From NCBI GenBank assembly GCA_027600665.1, contig JADGJL010000549.1:1-18330 (forward strand): a stretch of 18,330 nt of DNA, written 5' to 3'. The notes under the pieces were generated by a model. It saw only the letters and a list, made by a program, of their open reading frames with translations, searched no databases and was not told where the DNA came from. Source of the DNA: Irineochytrium annulatum (lineage: Eukaryota; Chytridiomycota; Chytridiomycetes; Chytridiales; Chytridiaceae). Shown here one piece after another: positions 1 to 10,843 of the stretch (positions are counted from its first letter, which is position 1; each line of letters opens with the position of its first letter). The translations under genes were made by a program, and so were the position numbers.

Positions 1-350
1 AAGCTACGCGAAGCGTCCATCGAAACGGAGCGGAAAAAACAACAACAACTCGATAAAGTCATGACGAAAGAGGCCGGCAATCGGTTGAAGATATCGCAAT
101 GCCAGATGGAGCTTGTGTCCGCACAGGGCGACGTGACCCATTTGACGCAAACGCTGAAAGATAGCTACCGAAGATTTGAGGTACGGCATTGCTATAACAA
201 CTCATATGATGACGCTGTTGGCAGGAATCAAAATATCACGATCTCCGGGACTCGTTGGGCGAGTTCCTATTCAGCGAAATCGCCTTCCACGCCCGATCAC
301 TTGAAATGTTGACCCAAATACATTCCAATTGGGACCACCTGGCGGATTGA
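1..350 (+). CDS. CIBAR1: CIBAR/FAM92-type BAR domain protein, C-terminal part (5' end outside window)
   Basis: Exons 1-180 and 225-350 are joined across a 44-bp intron (181-224, gtacgg...ggcag), phase 0, stop TGA at 348-350. About 101 residues remain. They form a charged amphipathic helix running into 'LKDSYRRFEESKYHDLRD' and 'FSEIAFHARSLEMLTQIH', which resembles the last helices of the FAM92/CIBAR BAR domain (human pattern: ...GFQRQKLKDLQKFF...EMVFHAKAVEVY...). In animals CIBAR proteins bind membranes and the Chibby protein at the basal body and ciliary base. The N-terminal two thirds lie upstream of the window. Reading through without splicing gives an unrelated sequence that stops at about 312, so splicing is needed for the family match. 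The family call is from memory of the C-terminal helix pattern; another classical BAR protein is the main alternative. Confidence 0.72.
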
Positions 351-641
351 GTGGGGGGAAGCCGTCATTAACGATCCTAAAATCAGGCCTCACGCGAAGT
401 GGAAGGTGTAAGAACTCTGCGCGCCTTGACCCGACGGCGCCGCACACTTAGTTGCGAGCTACTTGCCCAGTAGTAATAGCATGTCATAGCTGACGTTACT
501 GAATCACGCACCAAGAACGTCTCAGATGTCGGAAGGTACCAGCCTTGGCGGACAGTGACTGCCCGTGTTGTTTCAGGTTAGCATCCCGAAATAAGCCTCA
601 GTTCGTCCGTTCGCCAACACCATTTGAATCAGCGGATCGCA
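351..641. other. Intergenic: CIBAR 3' flank and HSF 5' flank
   Basis: There are 291 bp between the CIBAR stop and the HSF start codon. I see no convincing ORF, tRNA or repeat. No AATAAA follows the CIBAR stop. The only motif noted is TGACGTTA at 491-498 followed closely by TGAATCA, which resemble CRE/ATF and AP-1-like bZIP half sites; they may be chance. No clear heat-shock element (inverted nGAAn repeats) was found upstream of HSF. Confidence 0.5.
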
Positions 642-2083
642 ATGCAGCAGCCCTTCCCACAGGCCGGCCCCAGCATCGGCAACCCGGTCATGATGATCCA
701 CCAGGGCCTCATGAGCCCGTCGAATGCGGCCTTCTTATCGCCGTCGTCGGCCGCCCTAAGCCCTCACCTCTCCCCCATCTCCTCTCCGATTGCAAGTCCA
801 CGCGTAGGCCCGAACAGCCCATCTTCAAAGGCGATCAGTGGAACTGTGAGCACAATTTTCGTTTTATTTCCTTGGAAGCTGATCATTCTTCAGTTCGTCC
901 ACAAGCTGCACACGTAAATATCCGCTTGCGCCGCCACCACGTTGCCTTACTTTGAATTAGCATGGTCCTGGACAAAATGTATCAGCATCTGATCAGCTTT
1001 AACTACTCGGGGACATCATTTATCGTCTGCAACGTATTAGAGTTTTCGCGAGAGGTTCTGCCAAAACGTAAGTCACCTGCGGGCGTACCTTACCATTGAC
1101 TGTTTTTATAGACTTCAAGCACAACAACTTCTCGAGCTTCGTGCGACAGCTGAACATGTATGGTTAGTTGTCCCTTGGCGGTTACTTGCAACTGATATTG
1201 GTTGAATAGGATTTCATAAAGTGAATAAATCGCCACGCGGCAGTCGAACTTTGGCGGAAAATCAAGTCTGGGAGTTTTCGCATCCTAAGTTTCTTCGGGA
1301 TCGGCCTGATTTGCTGGACGAGATCAAGCGGAAGCCGATGGAATCCGAAGCATTGCGGCGGGAAACGGGGGACATCCAGGCGCAGATACAAATGATGCAA
1401 ATACAGCAGGCGGAAATAGTGCAACAGATCACATCCCTGCATGAGAATTTTACTGAGGTCTTGCGGGAGCTTAACGAAAGTCGCCGGAAGCAGGCCATTC
1501 AGCAGCAAATGATGAAAAACATGATGGATTTTATGAAGCAGCAGCACCAACAACCAAATTGTGGGCTGTCCTGTTCAATTTAAAGCCACTGACAAACTTC
1601 GTGCTCTCTGCAGATCTTCCTCCCGAATTGAACTTTGACTACTATGACCAAAGACAGGCGCATACACAGCCACAAGCACAAGCACATCCACAATCACATC
1701 CGCAACAGCAGCAGGCTCAAGCCACATTGAATTCGACTCCACAGAACTTCTTAACGAACCCAAAAAACCCGCCACAAAACTTTTCAACGACTCCGAGCCT
1801 AATGCCAAATCAGCAGTTCATGCCATCCGGTCCCCAGGCATTCGATCACCCTATCCCGTCAAATACCCAACCAAACGGACTCGGCGGAGCTAACGGACTC
1901 TCCGCCGATATGTCGCAACCAATGGGGACATATTTCGATCCGCATTTTGACCAAAACGCCTTCGCGAAGCCAGGCGACGGTTCGATTGATTCTCTTACGG
2001 CAGACCTAATGCAGCATGGGTTGGATAAAGGGGCACTAGGTCAGCCAATGAAGTCGGAAGAGTTTTTTCAACCACCAATGTAA
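642..2083 (+). CDS. HSF: Heat shock transcription factor (HSF)
   Basis: Six exons: 642-845, 894-913, 961-1067, 1112-1162, 1210-1560, 1614-2083 (1203 nt, 400 aa). All introns are 44-53 bp GT-AG and keep one frame. Residues 1-68 are a disordered N terminus with seven Ser-Pro dipeptides, candidate proline-directed phosphosites. Residues 69-169 are the winged-helix HSF DNA-binding domain, beginning FVHKLH and containing the diagnostic 'FKHNNFSSFVRQLNMYGFHKV' region and then 'VWEFSHPKFLRD'. About 175-240 is the hydrophobic-heptad HR-A/B trimerisation coiled coil, rich in Gln and Met. The C terminus is Gln/Pro/Asn-rich with acidic patches, as in activation domains. The family binds nGAAn arrays as trimers and activates chaperone genes in the nucleus. 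The first ATG is taken as the start; only a TTG precedes it in frame. The 20-nt second exon splits the start of the DNA-binding domain. Confidence 0.95.
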
Positions 2084-2139
2084 TTTTGTTAAATATATAG
2101 TCCTATCATATGCCGGATGAAACTAAAGAATGAATGTCT

Positions 2140-2145
2140 AATAAA
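2140..2145 (+). promoter_or_regulatory. AATAAA polyadenylation signal of HSF
   Basis: A perfect AATAAA lies 57 nt past the HSF stop and 20 bp before the stop codon of the convergent myosin gene, so the HSF transcript probably ends inside or just beside the myosin 3' end. Confidence 0.6.
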
Positions 2146-2164
2146 TATTACAACCATTGCTGAA

Positions 2165-5100
2165 TTAAACGCGTTCCATGCGCTGCTTTAACTTCTCATT
2201 TTCTTTCTCGAACCTGGATGAAAAGGTCAACGACGTGTGACGTTGCAACAAGAGACATTACCTTAGGGCACGCTCCCTATATTCCGTCAGCTCACGCTCC
2301 GTGCGGCGCTTCGAAAGCTGCAGATTGCTCTCTGACGTCTCGAGTTCCTCGATTTGTGACTTCATCTTCTTCACCTTCTGATCAAGCTTCTCGAAGTCTT
2401 CCTCAATGCGAGACTTCTGCTTGTCCTTCTCGACCACCTGGAACTGAAGTTCGCGAATGACCCTTTCCGTCTTGCGCGACGACTTTTGGATCTCGGACTT
2501 CTCGCGGATCTCCATGTCGAGCTGGGATGCGAGTTCATCGATGCGAGACTCGAGTCGCTTGGAGTTTCCTCCTGAGGACTGAAGAACGATGGCCTCCAAG
2601 TCTAATATCCTCGAGTTAAGCTCCTTGACCTGCTTCTCCAATGCCATCTTGATCTTCTCGAGTTCCAAATTGCTGTCCTTCTCCTTCCCAAGTTCGACAG
2701 CGGTGTCGGTGGCCATCTGCTCCGCGCGTCGCAGCTTCTCGCGAGCGACACGGGCTTGGTCCTGGTAGTCCTCGAGGCTGTCTCGGAGCTCGGTGGTCTT
2801 CTGGTCCAAGGCGTGGACGGAACGGAAGAGGTCGGCCCGGGCGCGATCGGCGTCGTGGTATTGCTCGCCGATCTCGTCGAGGCGCGATTCCAAAGTCTTC
2901 TTCGACTTCTCCAGCAGCGACCGCTGAGCTTCGGAGTCCTCCAAACTCGACCGCAAATCTCTGACCTGTGACTGAAGTACATTGATCTGCGTCTGAAGCT
3001 CCTCGTGGCCGTTAATGGAGTCGTTGTAGGCCCTGGTGAGATCGTCGACCTTCGCCTCGAGCTTCTCCTTGTCCTTCTTCCAGTTGCCGGAGTTCCGAAG
3101 CTCGGCCTCGATTCGGTTCGCTAGGCTCTCAACCTCCGTCTCAAGCTCCTTGTTCAGCTCCCTAAATTTGATGCAGTTGCCCTTCTCAATCTGAATCTCG
3201 GAGATGAGCTCCTTAATTTCCTTCTGATATTTCTTCCTCGTCTGATCAACCAGGTTCTCCCGCTCCTCAATATCCCTCCGGAGGCGCTCGTTGAGTTGGT
3301 TGGCATCTTCCTGCAGCTTCCGCTTCGCCGCCTGCAGATCTTGGATCTCGAGTGTGTCCTCCTCTTGCTTTTCGTGAAGATCGGCTACCTTCTGCTCCAG
3401 CGCCTTGCACTTGTCCTCGTACGACTTCCGGTCGTTGGCAGCCTCCTTAAGAGCCTCTTCAAGGTCCTTGTTCTGGATACGAAGCGAAGACTCGTTCTTC
3501 TCCGCCTTCATTCGGTTAAGCTCGGCGGCCTCGAGCTTGCTGACAGCCACATCGGCCTTTAAGCGGTAAGAGGCGGCGGTCTCGGAGAAATCAGCCGCTT
3601 TAGCACTCTCGGCATCCAATTTGATCTGAAGGTCCTGGATTTCTCCGGCCAGCTTCCGACGGGCAGCAGCCTCCTCACACTTCGCGGATACTTCGGCCTC
3701 GAGGCCTGCCTTCAGGTCATCGATCTCGGCCTGAAGAAGCTTCTTCTGCTTTTCGAAGTTACCGATGTCCTTCATTCTGTCATCCAACTCCTGAGCGGAC
3801 AGACGCTGGGCAGCCAAAAGGGCTCGGCGGGATTCCTCGAGCTTTTCAATCTTGTCCTCCAGATCGACTCGGGCCTTGTTGCGGAGCTCGATTTCACTTG
3901 CACCGCTGAGCTTAGCCGCCTCCAAAGCTGCGCGCGCCTCCTGTTCTTCCTCTAGCCGACTTCGGAGATCGTCCGTCTCCTTCTCAAGCCTACGCTTCGC
4001 TTCAACGAGGCTCTGCTTGGAATCCTCTCCAGCGCCTGACAGCTCCTCGGTCAGTTCACCAACCCTTTTCTCAAGCTGCTTTTTCGCACGGTCCAGGGAC
4101 TCGAGCGACGCCTCTGCCCGCTCGAAGTCGCTCTGTAACAGGTTCGCACGGCGCTCGTGTCGGGTCGCAAGCTCTTCGGCTCCCTTTCTCAAGCGCTCCT
4201 CGTCTTCAAACTTCGCTTGCAGGTCCTTAAGCGCGCTCTCGGCCTTCTTCTTTGCCTTCTCGAGGTCCGACTGACCCTTTGCGTTGTTCTCCGCCCTCGA
4301 GCTCAGGGCGTCGATCTGCTCCTCCAACCGCTTCTTCTGCTTCACAGCTTCGGCCTTCTGCTGATTGGCCTCGTCAAGCTGCTCTCCCATCGCGTTCACT
4401 TCCTTCATCAACATGCGTCGGGTCTCGTCCATCTGCGAATCCTTCATTTGCAGCTCCGTGTCCATCTTCTTACGAAGCTCGAAAAGCTGGTTCTCGGCCC
4501 CTGTCTTTGCGTCTTCGGCCTTCCTGCGATTGATCTCCTCATCTTCCAGCCGCCTCTCCAGCTCTTCAATGCGCATCTCCAATCGGCGCTTCGTTTTCTC
4601 GAGCTCATGAGCGTTGCGACCACTGTCGCCGATTTCACCGATTAAGTTCTTAAGCTCCGCTTCCAGGTCCGCTTTGCTCTTTTGCGTACTGGCGAGTTGG
4701 TGGGCCTTCTCCTCAAGGTCGAGGGTGAGCGTATCGATGGTAGACTGCAGGCGCCGGCTCGAACTTTCCGCCAATTCACGCTGACGTCTCTCGGACTCGA
4801 GGGCGGCGTTCGTCGATGAAAGCTGCGATTCAGCGTTCTTCAACAGCCTTTCGGAGTTACGCGATGAGTTGTGCTCACGCTCAAGCTCAAGTTTCAGGTC
4901 TTCGATCTCTGTGCTAAGACGCAACTTCGTCTTTTCAAGTGTTCCGGAACCCCTCTCCAACTCGTCGTTCTTCTCCCGAAGCTCCGACAGTTCCTTCTCC
5001 AGCCGCCTCTTCACCTCGTCCGACTCCGAGCTACGTGCGGTGAGATCTTTGGAGTACTTCTCCTTCAGAGCCTCTAACTCGTTCGCCTTTAAGGTGAGCC

Positions 5101-8100
5101 TTTTCAGAATATCCGCCTTGATAACTTCCTCCTCCTCCATACGTGCTTGCAGGTCAGACATTTCGGTCATCAGCTTCTTCCGCTGGGATTCAAGGCCGGT
5201 GCTCTTCTTCGATTCCTCCTCGATCTCATCGCGAAGCGTCTCAACTTGCCGTGAGAACGCTTGCTTTTCACGCTCGAAACGCGTGGCCAAAGCCTCGCTC
5301 TCCTCAAGCTTCGAGCTCAAAGACGTGATTTTAACCTCTAGCCCCTCTTTCACGATTTTCATCTCAGCCAAGGCAGCCTCGAGCTCCTCAGTCCTCGACC
5401 GCGATGACGCCAAATCGCTCTCCATTTGCTTCTTGGCTTTTTCGACACGACTCCTGGACTCTTCTACGCGGTCGAACTCGTTCTTAGCGTCCTCAAGCTG
5501 GCGCTCGACCGTCGTCTTTGCCTTCGAAACGCTGAGCAACTCTCCACGGACCGTGTCAAGCTCCACTTTGAGTTTGTCAAGCGCAATCCCCGAGGACTTG
5601 CGTTGAATCTCGGATTCCGACTGCGAGTTGGCCAGTTGCGTACGAAGGTCGTTAAGCTCGGCCTCGCGAAGCCGTCGGAGCTCTCCCTGTTTGCTCTCCT
5701 CCGACCCCTTTTCCTCTGCCAGACGCGACATGGCCTCAAGTTCCTCCTCCAACTTTTTCTTTGCCTTCAACAGGCGCTCGCGCTCGATGCGCTCGCTGTC
5801 GAGCTCGCCACGTGTGGCGTTTAACGCGAGCTGACCCTCCCGCCTCTGCTTCTCGATAGCCTCCTTCTCACTGCTCTCTTGCTTCAGGCGGTCGCTCAGG
5901 GCCGTAATTTCACTATCCTTCCGCTTTGAAGCGGACTCCAGCTCCGATTTAGCCTTAGTAACATCCGCCAACGCAGCGTTCAGTTTCTGGCAGTCAGCCT
6001 CGGCCGCGATCCGCCGCTGGTCCACCTTTTTGTTCTCCGAAACCTCGTTGTCAAGTTTCTGCTCGAGCTCGGTGATGGTAGCCTTCAATTTTGCCTGAGC
6101 TCGCAACACGTCAGCGACCTGGTCGCTCGCGTTGTCAAAGTTGTTCTGCATCGAGGCAAGCTGCGTCTCAAGGTTCTTCCGGTCACTCTCGACTCGGGAG
6201 AACCTCTCATTCTCCCGCTTCAAGTCATCCTCTAAGTCCTTCACGCGCTGATCGCGCGCCGCCTTCTCCTTCTCCAGGCGGTCGTAGTTGGCCTTCTCAG
6301 CAGCGAGGTTGTCCTGTAACGATTTCAAATCTCCCTCCAATCGCTTTTTCGTCTTCGTCAGGTTCTCGCTCTCTATCTCCTTCGCCTCAAGGTCGCTCGC
6401 CAGAATGCTCAATTGCTCGCTAAGGTCAACTTCGCGCTTTTGAGTCCTCGACAAGATTTCCGTCTGGTAGGCCGCCGCGTTCTTCTCCTGAATCAGAAGG
6501 TCCTCCACGCGCTTCTTCTCGGCCTCCAGAGCTGCCCGGATCGCCTCAAGCCGCGCCTTCTCCTCAACCTCACGCTTGGCCTTTTCCTCCCACTCCTTGG
6601 CAAGCTCCTCCCGCTTGCGAAGCTCCTCATCTGTCCGCGAGACATTCAAAAGCGGCTTCACCTTCGTGTATAGCTTCCACCAGCTCCACTCGCGCAGCGC
6701 GACGTAAACCCTCGCGTTCTTCTGAATGACTCGGATCGCGCGGAATCGATCGATTCGCTTCTTGTAAAGCTTCCTGGCAAGGTAACCGCGGCCAATGGCC
6801 TGAATCAGAATGACGACCTTCGTCAACTTCACATCACGGAGCTCCTCCAACTGGGCAAGCTATAGGAGGAGTTAGAAAGCTTTATGGCACCACGGGAGAA
6901 ATACCACTCCGGAGCGGAAAAACACTTTGCTGGTCCCGACGCGGTACTGGTTCTTGTCCAAGGCCAGCGACTCGAGAAGTAGCTGAGCACCGCTGCGGCC
7001 GTCCATGAAGCCCTTCGGAATGACCCCGGGCGCCAGGAGCTCGTACCTCTGCCGGAAGTCCATGAATGTGAGCCTGTTCGGGAAACCCGCGCGACAGATA
7101 CGGATACCCTCGAGGACTCCGTTGCACCGCAGCTGCTCTAGAACGAGGTTGACGCTGAACTTCCCAGACTTCTTCTCGTCGTTCGGCAGAATGCAGCGGA
7201 CAAAGTGCGGGTCCGTCGAGTATAACTGCGACATGAGCGAGCTGAGCTGCTCCTTGTGGCGCTGCGCGACCGTCCTGAAGGCCCCCTTCTTCGTGATGCC
7301 GCGAGTCTTGGCCGTCGCGTCCTCGGTGTCGCCGTGGTAGTCGTTAAAGAGGCAGGCGACGTACTTTTCGGACGAGTAGGCCAGTAGCCGCGTGATATTC
7401 TCATTAAGCGGGTCCTTATTCTTATCCAGCCACCCCGACGTGTCATATTCGACCTTGCCGGCGTAGTGCTCCAAGATAAAGCCTGCGTTGAAACGCGGCA
7501 CCTCATATTTTGAGGACTTTGACTTCCAGAGACCGTTCAGCTTATCGAGGAAGGTTTTGTCCGTTGCTTTAGGCATCACGCATTCTTCGTCAAGGCAGGA
7601 GAGAACACCGATAGGCTAGCACAAATGTTAACAGGTAGCGGGTGGAAGTAATCGTACCGATGTTTTCTCAATTAAGTCAATCGTTGGTTGGAGGTCAAGA
7701 CCGAAGTCAATGAACTTCCACTCAATGCCCTCCTTCCGGTACTCCTCCTGCTCCATGATGAACATGTGGTGGTTGAAAAACTGCTGCAGCTTCTCGTTGG
7801 TGTAGTTGATACAAAGCTGCTCAAAGCTATTTTTCTAAACAGATACGTTAAACTCCATCATTGATTATGATACTCACCTCAAAAATCTCAAAACCAGCAA
7901 TATCGAGGACTCCAATGAACGTCGACTTCGAGCTGGGCACGTAAAGCGCCTCATTGATCCGGTCCACGAGTTTCCCAAACATGCGCTCATAAAGTGTCCT
8001 CGCAAGAGCTTCGATCGAGTAGTTGACCTGATCGACATTGCGCGCCTGAGTCACCCAGTCTCGGCCGGCCTTAATCTTTGGCTTTAACAAGCTCTTCACG

Positions 8101-9605
8101 AAGTCGCCGACTTGGATGCCAAGGACGTGGCAGACACGCTCTACAACAGACTGGCCCGTCGCCGTCAATTGGGCTTGATCCTCGCGGTCGTTTGAGACCT
8201 GGATATTACCGAGATGGAGCACCGCGGCAATGGCGCGGAACATCTCCATCTGCTCATCAGGCCCAAGCTTCATGATAGCCATGGCGTCCTTTTGATACGG
8301 ATGAGTTCTCCACCACATGTGAGTTCCGTTACCTGGAGCGAGCGGAAGTCCGCCGCGTCGTCGACACCCTCGATCTCCTTCCTCGACTCCTTGGTGAACG
8401 CGTAGTCATTCAGCGTACCATCCAGCAGAAGCGTCTCTGTTACGAAGTTAGTGAGAAGCACAGAGAATTCGCCGTACTCTTAATCTCTGGAGAAGCGCCT
8501 TTCAGCAACTGGTAGAAGATGTGATAGTTCCTCTCCTTCGATGTCTGGTGCGTCACCCTCGATTTCTCAAGGAGATAACGCTCAATGTTGGCTCCGCATA
8601 TTTGACCGGACGGGTTGAACTCCAGCCTGATAAACTTGCCCTGCGAAAAAGATATTTAGCGACGCCACAGAGTTGACCGCAACGTAGAATAATGCTCACA
8701 AAGCGAGACGAGTTGTTATTCCGCATGGTCTGCGCGTTGCCGAACGACTCCAAAATCGGGTTTGCCTGAAGGATCTGGTGCTCCAAGGTCCCCAACTTCC
8801 CCTTGTCGCCGGTGCAAGCAACCGACGCCAGATACTGGATGACCTTCTTCGTGTTCTCGGTTTTTCCCGCACCTGACTCACCCCTAACATGGTTAAACCA
8901 AAGCTGACCTTATTTAACTTACGTAATTAAAATCGACTGGTTCTCCTTGTCCTGAACCATGTCGTGGTACGCTGAATCCGCAATCGAAAAGATGTGCTAC
9001 AAAGATGAGAAACAACCTTTTCGATATATCTTACAGGAGCCATCTCGTTCCTCTTCTTGCTGCGGTAAGACTTGACAATGTCATCCGTGTAGATCGGTAT
9101 CTTCTTGTATGGGTTGACAGCAACAAGGAAAAGCCCAGAATATGTCTGCGTGACGAATGTTAGTCACTATTGGTATGACATGCTTCACTCACGTAAATCA
9201 AGTTCGAAAGATATCTCAGCCTCAAGTTATGAACGACGGACGCCTCGTTCAGGTAAGTCAAGTCGGCCATGTCCTCGACTTTATCAAACTTTGGCGGGTT
9301 CATCTTCTCACAGTCGTTGATGTTGATTGTTCGCTTCTATGAAACGGTCAGGACTAAGTTTCTCCAACGCACTCATTTCCGCGATTGACCCACAGATCAC
9401 GCATGAATGAGGATAACTGAACCAAAGGAAGCCGAATTCATACCGTGTTGTTGGAGAACTCGATCTCGACATTGTCCCCGTCTTCCTTGCATATCCAACC
9501 CGCCAAGAACCCCTCCTCCTTATCAGCGACCCACACCCATTTCTTCTCGTTGAACTGGACCTGCGCGAGGGCGTCCGTGTGCCCGACGCGGACGCGATCG
9601 GTCAT
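2165..9605 (-). CDS. Conventional (class II) myosin heavy chain with an unusually long rod
   Basis: Exons, 5' to 3': 9444-9605, 9193-9336, 9035-9145, 8923-8996, 8700-8883, 8478-8640, 8333-8436, 7878-8288, 7658-7834, 6905-7615, 2262-6859, 2165-2213 (6888 nt, 2295 aa). Residues about 18-54 form the SH3-like N-terminal subdomain ([18 protein letters not shown]). The motor carries the P-loop GESGAGKT (165-172), switch I NNNSSRFGK (219-227), switch II DIAGFE (443-448) and the SH1-helix region [18 protein letters not shown]. The converter ends VFFRSGV at 747. Two IQ motifs follow, near 766 and 793, for essential and regulatory light chains; Pro816 marks the head-rod junction. The remaining ~1479 residues are continuous heptad coiled coil ending RMERV with no nonhelical tailpiece. 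Family role: actin-based ATP-driven contraction, for example cytokinesis. The eleven introns (38-107 bp) lie in the motor except for one near the C terminus; a single 4598-nt exon encodes almost all of the rod. No catalytic motif is missing. Confidence 0.97.
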
Positions 9606-9718
9606 ACTGATTCGGGAAGAGGGCGGCAGGCGGTGTTTACTCTCCGACTCTGAGCGCGAAGGTCAAACTCGCAAACTCCGTTCGTTGTCCCACGCGCCAG
9701 TGCCTCCCCTTCCCCGCG
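9606..9718. promoter_or_regulatory. Divergent promoter region between myosin II and the TMEM249-like gene
   Basis: Only 113 bp separate the two start codons, which point away from each other. The stretch is GC-rich with no TATA box that I can see. Both 5' UTRs and any core promoters must lie here or overlap the coding exons, so shared regulation is possible. This is an inference from layout only. Confidence 0.5.
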
Positions 9719-10549
9719 ATGCCGGTGACGGGGACGGCTTTGAAGGCGTTCAGGTTCCAACGGGCAGCCGAGGATATCCTGAGCGAGAAGCTCGAAGCGA
9801 ACCGCTTTTACCCATTCCACGTCTACAAGGATAAAGGTTAGATACCGCCTTGCATGAAGGCAGGCAGGGCCAGGCGGCTGACTTTTCATGGTCTCCGGTC
9901 TTAGCTCTTGAATTCTCTGTGAGGTACACCAGCTTGTACTTCTCCATCGCCGGCTCGGTCGTCTCGGTCATCATGCTGATATTTTGGATCACTGGAAACC
10001 TGCTGAGCAACGTATGGATTGCCAGGATAATTTCCGTGCATTGAAGGACGACATTAGGCCTTCTTCATCCTTCCCGTTATTATGATGGTGATTTCTCTTG
10101 CCGGGATCTGGAATTTTAAGGACACCAGGGTCTACACTCTGCTTCCGGACCTGAAAGAGTACTGCTTTGCCCATAATCGAAAAGTGCATGTTCGTGGGGG
10201 TATTTATGTTGTGCTGCTAATGAGAAGACTGACTGCTCAGAGTTCTATAATATTTACATACGACTTCGTAGAGAAGTCCGGTCAGGTAGGGACTAGCCGT
10301 TAATTCCGGATATTGACACAGCCAACAGGAAGCACGAAATATTATCACCTTGTCCTGAACGGCTACCAAATCGATAGCAGGAGGCTCTGTGGAACATCGA
10401 AAAACGTTGATGTAAGCCAATCGTTTTCGTCAGCCGTTCTTTTTTGTCATATTTTCGCTTTATGTCCGCGTGTAAAATCTTATCGAAATCAGCGGCTTCG
10501 GAAACTGGGCCAGAAAATGGCGTCTAATTTGAATCTAAAGTATGCATGA
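9719..10549 (+). CDS. TMEM249: TMEM249-like two-pass membrane protein (possible CatSper theta subunit homologue)
   Basis: Exons 9719-9836, 9905-10011, 10058-10199, 10241-10285, 10329-10411, 10493-10549 (552 nt, 183 aa). Introns are 68, 46, 41, 43 and 81 bp. The N terminus is soluble (LEANRFYPFHVYKDK), then come two adjacent hydrophobic segments at about 48-70 and 76-95. A beta-rich C-terminal part follows with 'EFYNIYIRLR', 'YYHLVLNGYQID' and the end 'RLRKLGQKMASNLNLKYA'. This order (xYPF motif, TM hairpin, LYNVYxRL-like strand, YYxLVLNGxxID, LRxLGxxLAxxLNLNY) is what I recall for TMEM249, an auxiliary subunit of the sperm flagellar calcium channel CatSper. The intron ends at 10199/10241 and 10285/10328 were chosen because they restore that pattern; other AG choices break the frame. 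The family name is from memory, and an unrelated two-TM protein remains possible. The gene is head-to-head with the myosin. Confidence 0.62.
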
Positions 10550-10843
10550 GCTTACAATGCCTCGCAATTAACTTCGTTACTCAGCTACTTCGACGAGGCA
10601 AACACTTCGCAACACCATGTAATTCGGCATTTCCGAATCGACCGCCAGGTATTTTCGTTCAGAAAAGGCGGTCGCGACTCCAGCGCGCGCGTCTACGGTT
10701 AATGGTCGAGGGATCCCATTCAGGAGGATTCTTTGCTTCCTTCGATCTTTTTCTCGTTTTCTTTTGGCGAGCCCGGAGGTATTTGGGAGTCAGAGCTCTG
10801 TTGCTCCGTTATTACAGTAAACGGCGTTCTCCTGAAAGGCTGT
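10550..10843. other. Intergenic, 3' flank of TMEM249-like gene and 5' flank of KICS2-like gene
   Basis: These 294 bp contain no feature I can support. No AATAAA follows the upstream stop. The reading frame of the KICS2-like exon stays open upstream to about 10733 without an ATG, so an additional 5' exon joined near here cannot be excluded. Confidence 0.4.

Noticed and set aside
4869..5606. Plus-strand ORF of 245 codons within the myosin gene
   Set aside because: It is antisense to the coiled-coil rod. Its Ser/Arg-rich, repetitive content is what the reverse of Glu/Lys/Leu heptads produces. Other plus-strand ORFs between 2756 and 6673 are rejected for the same reason.
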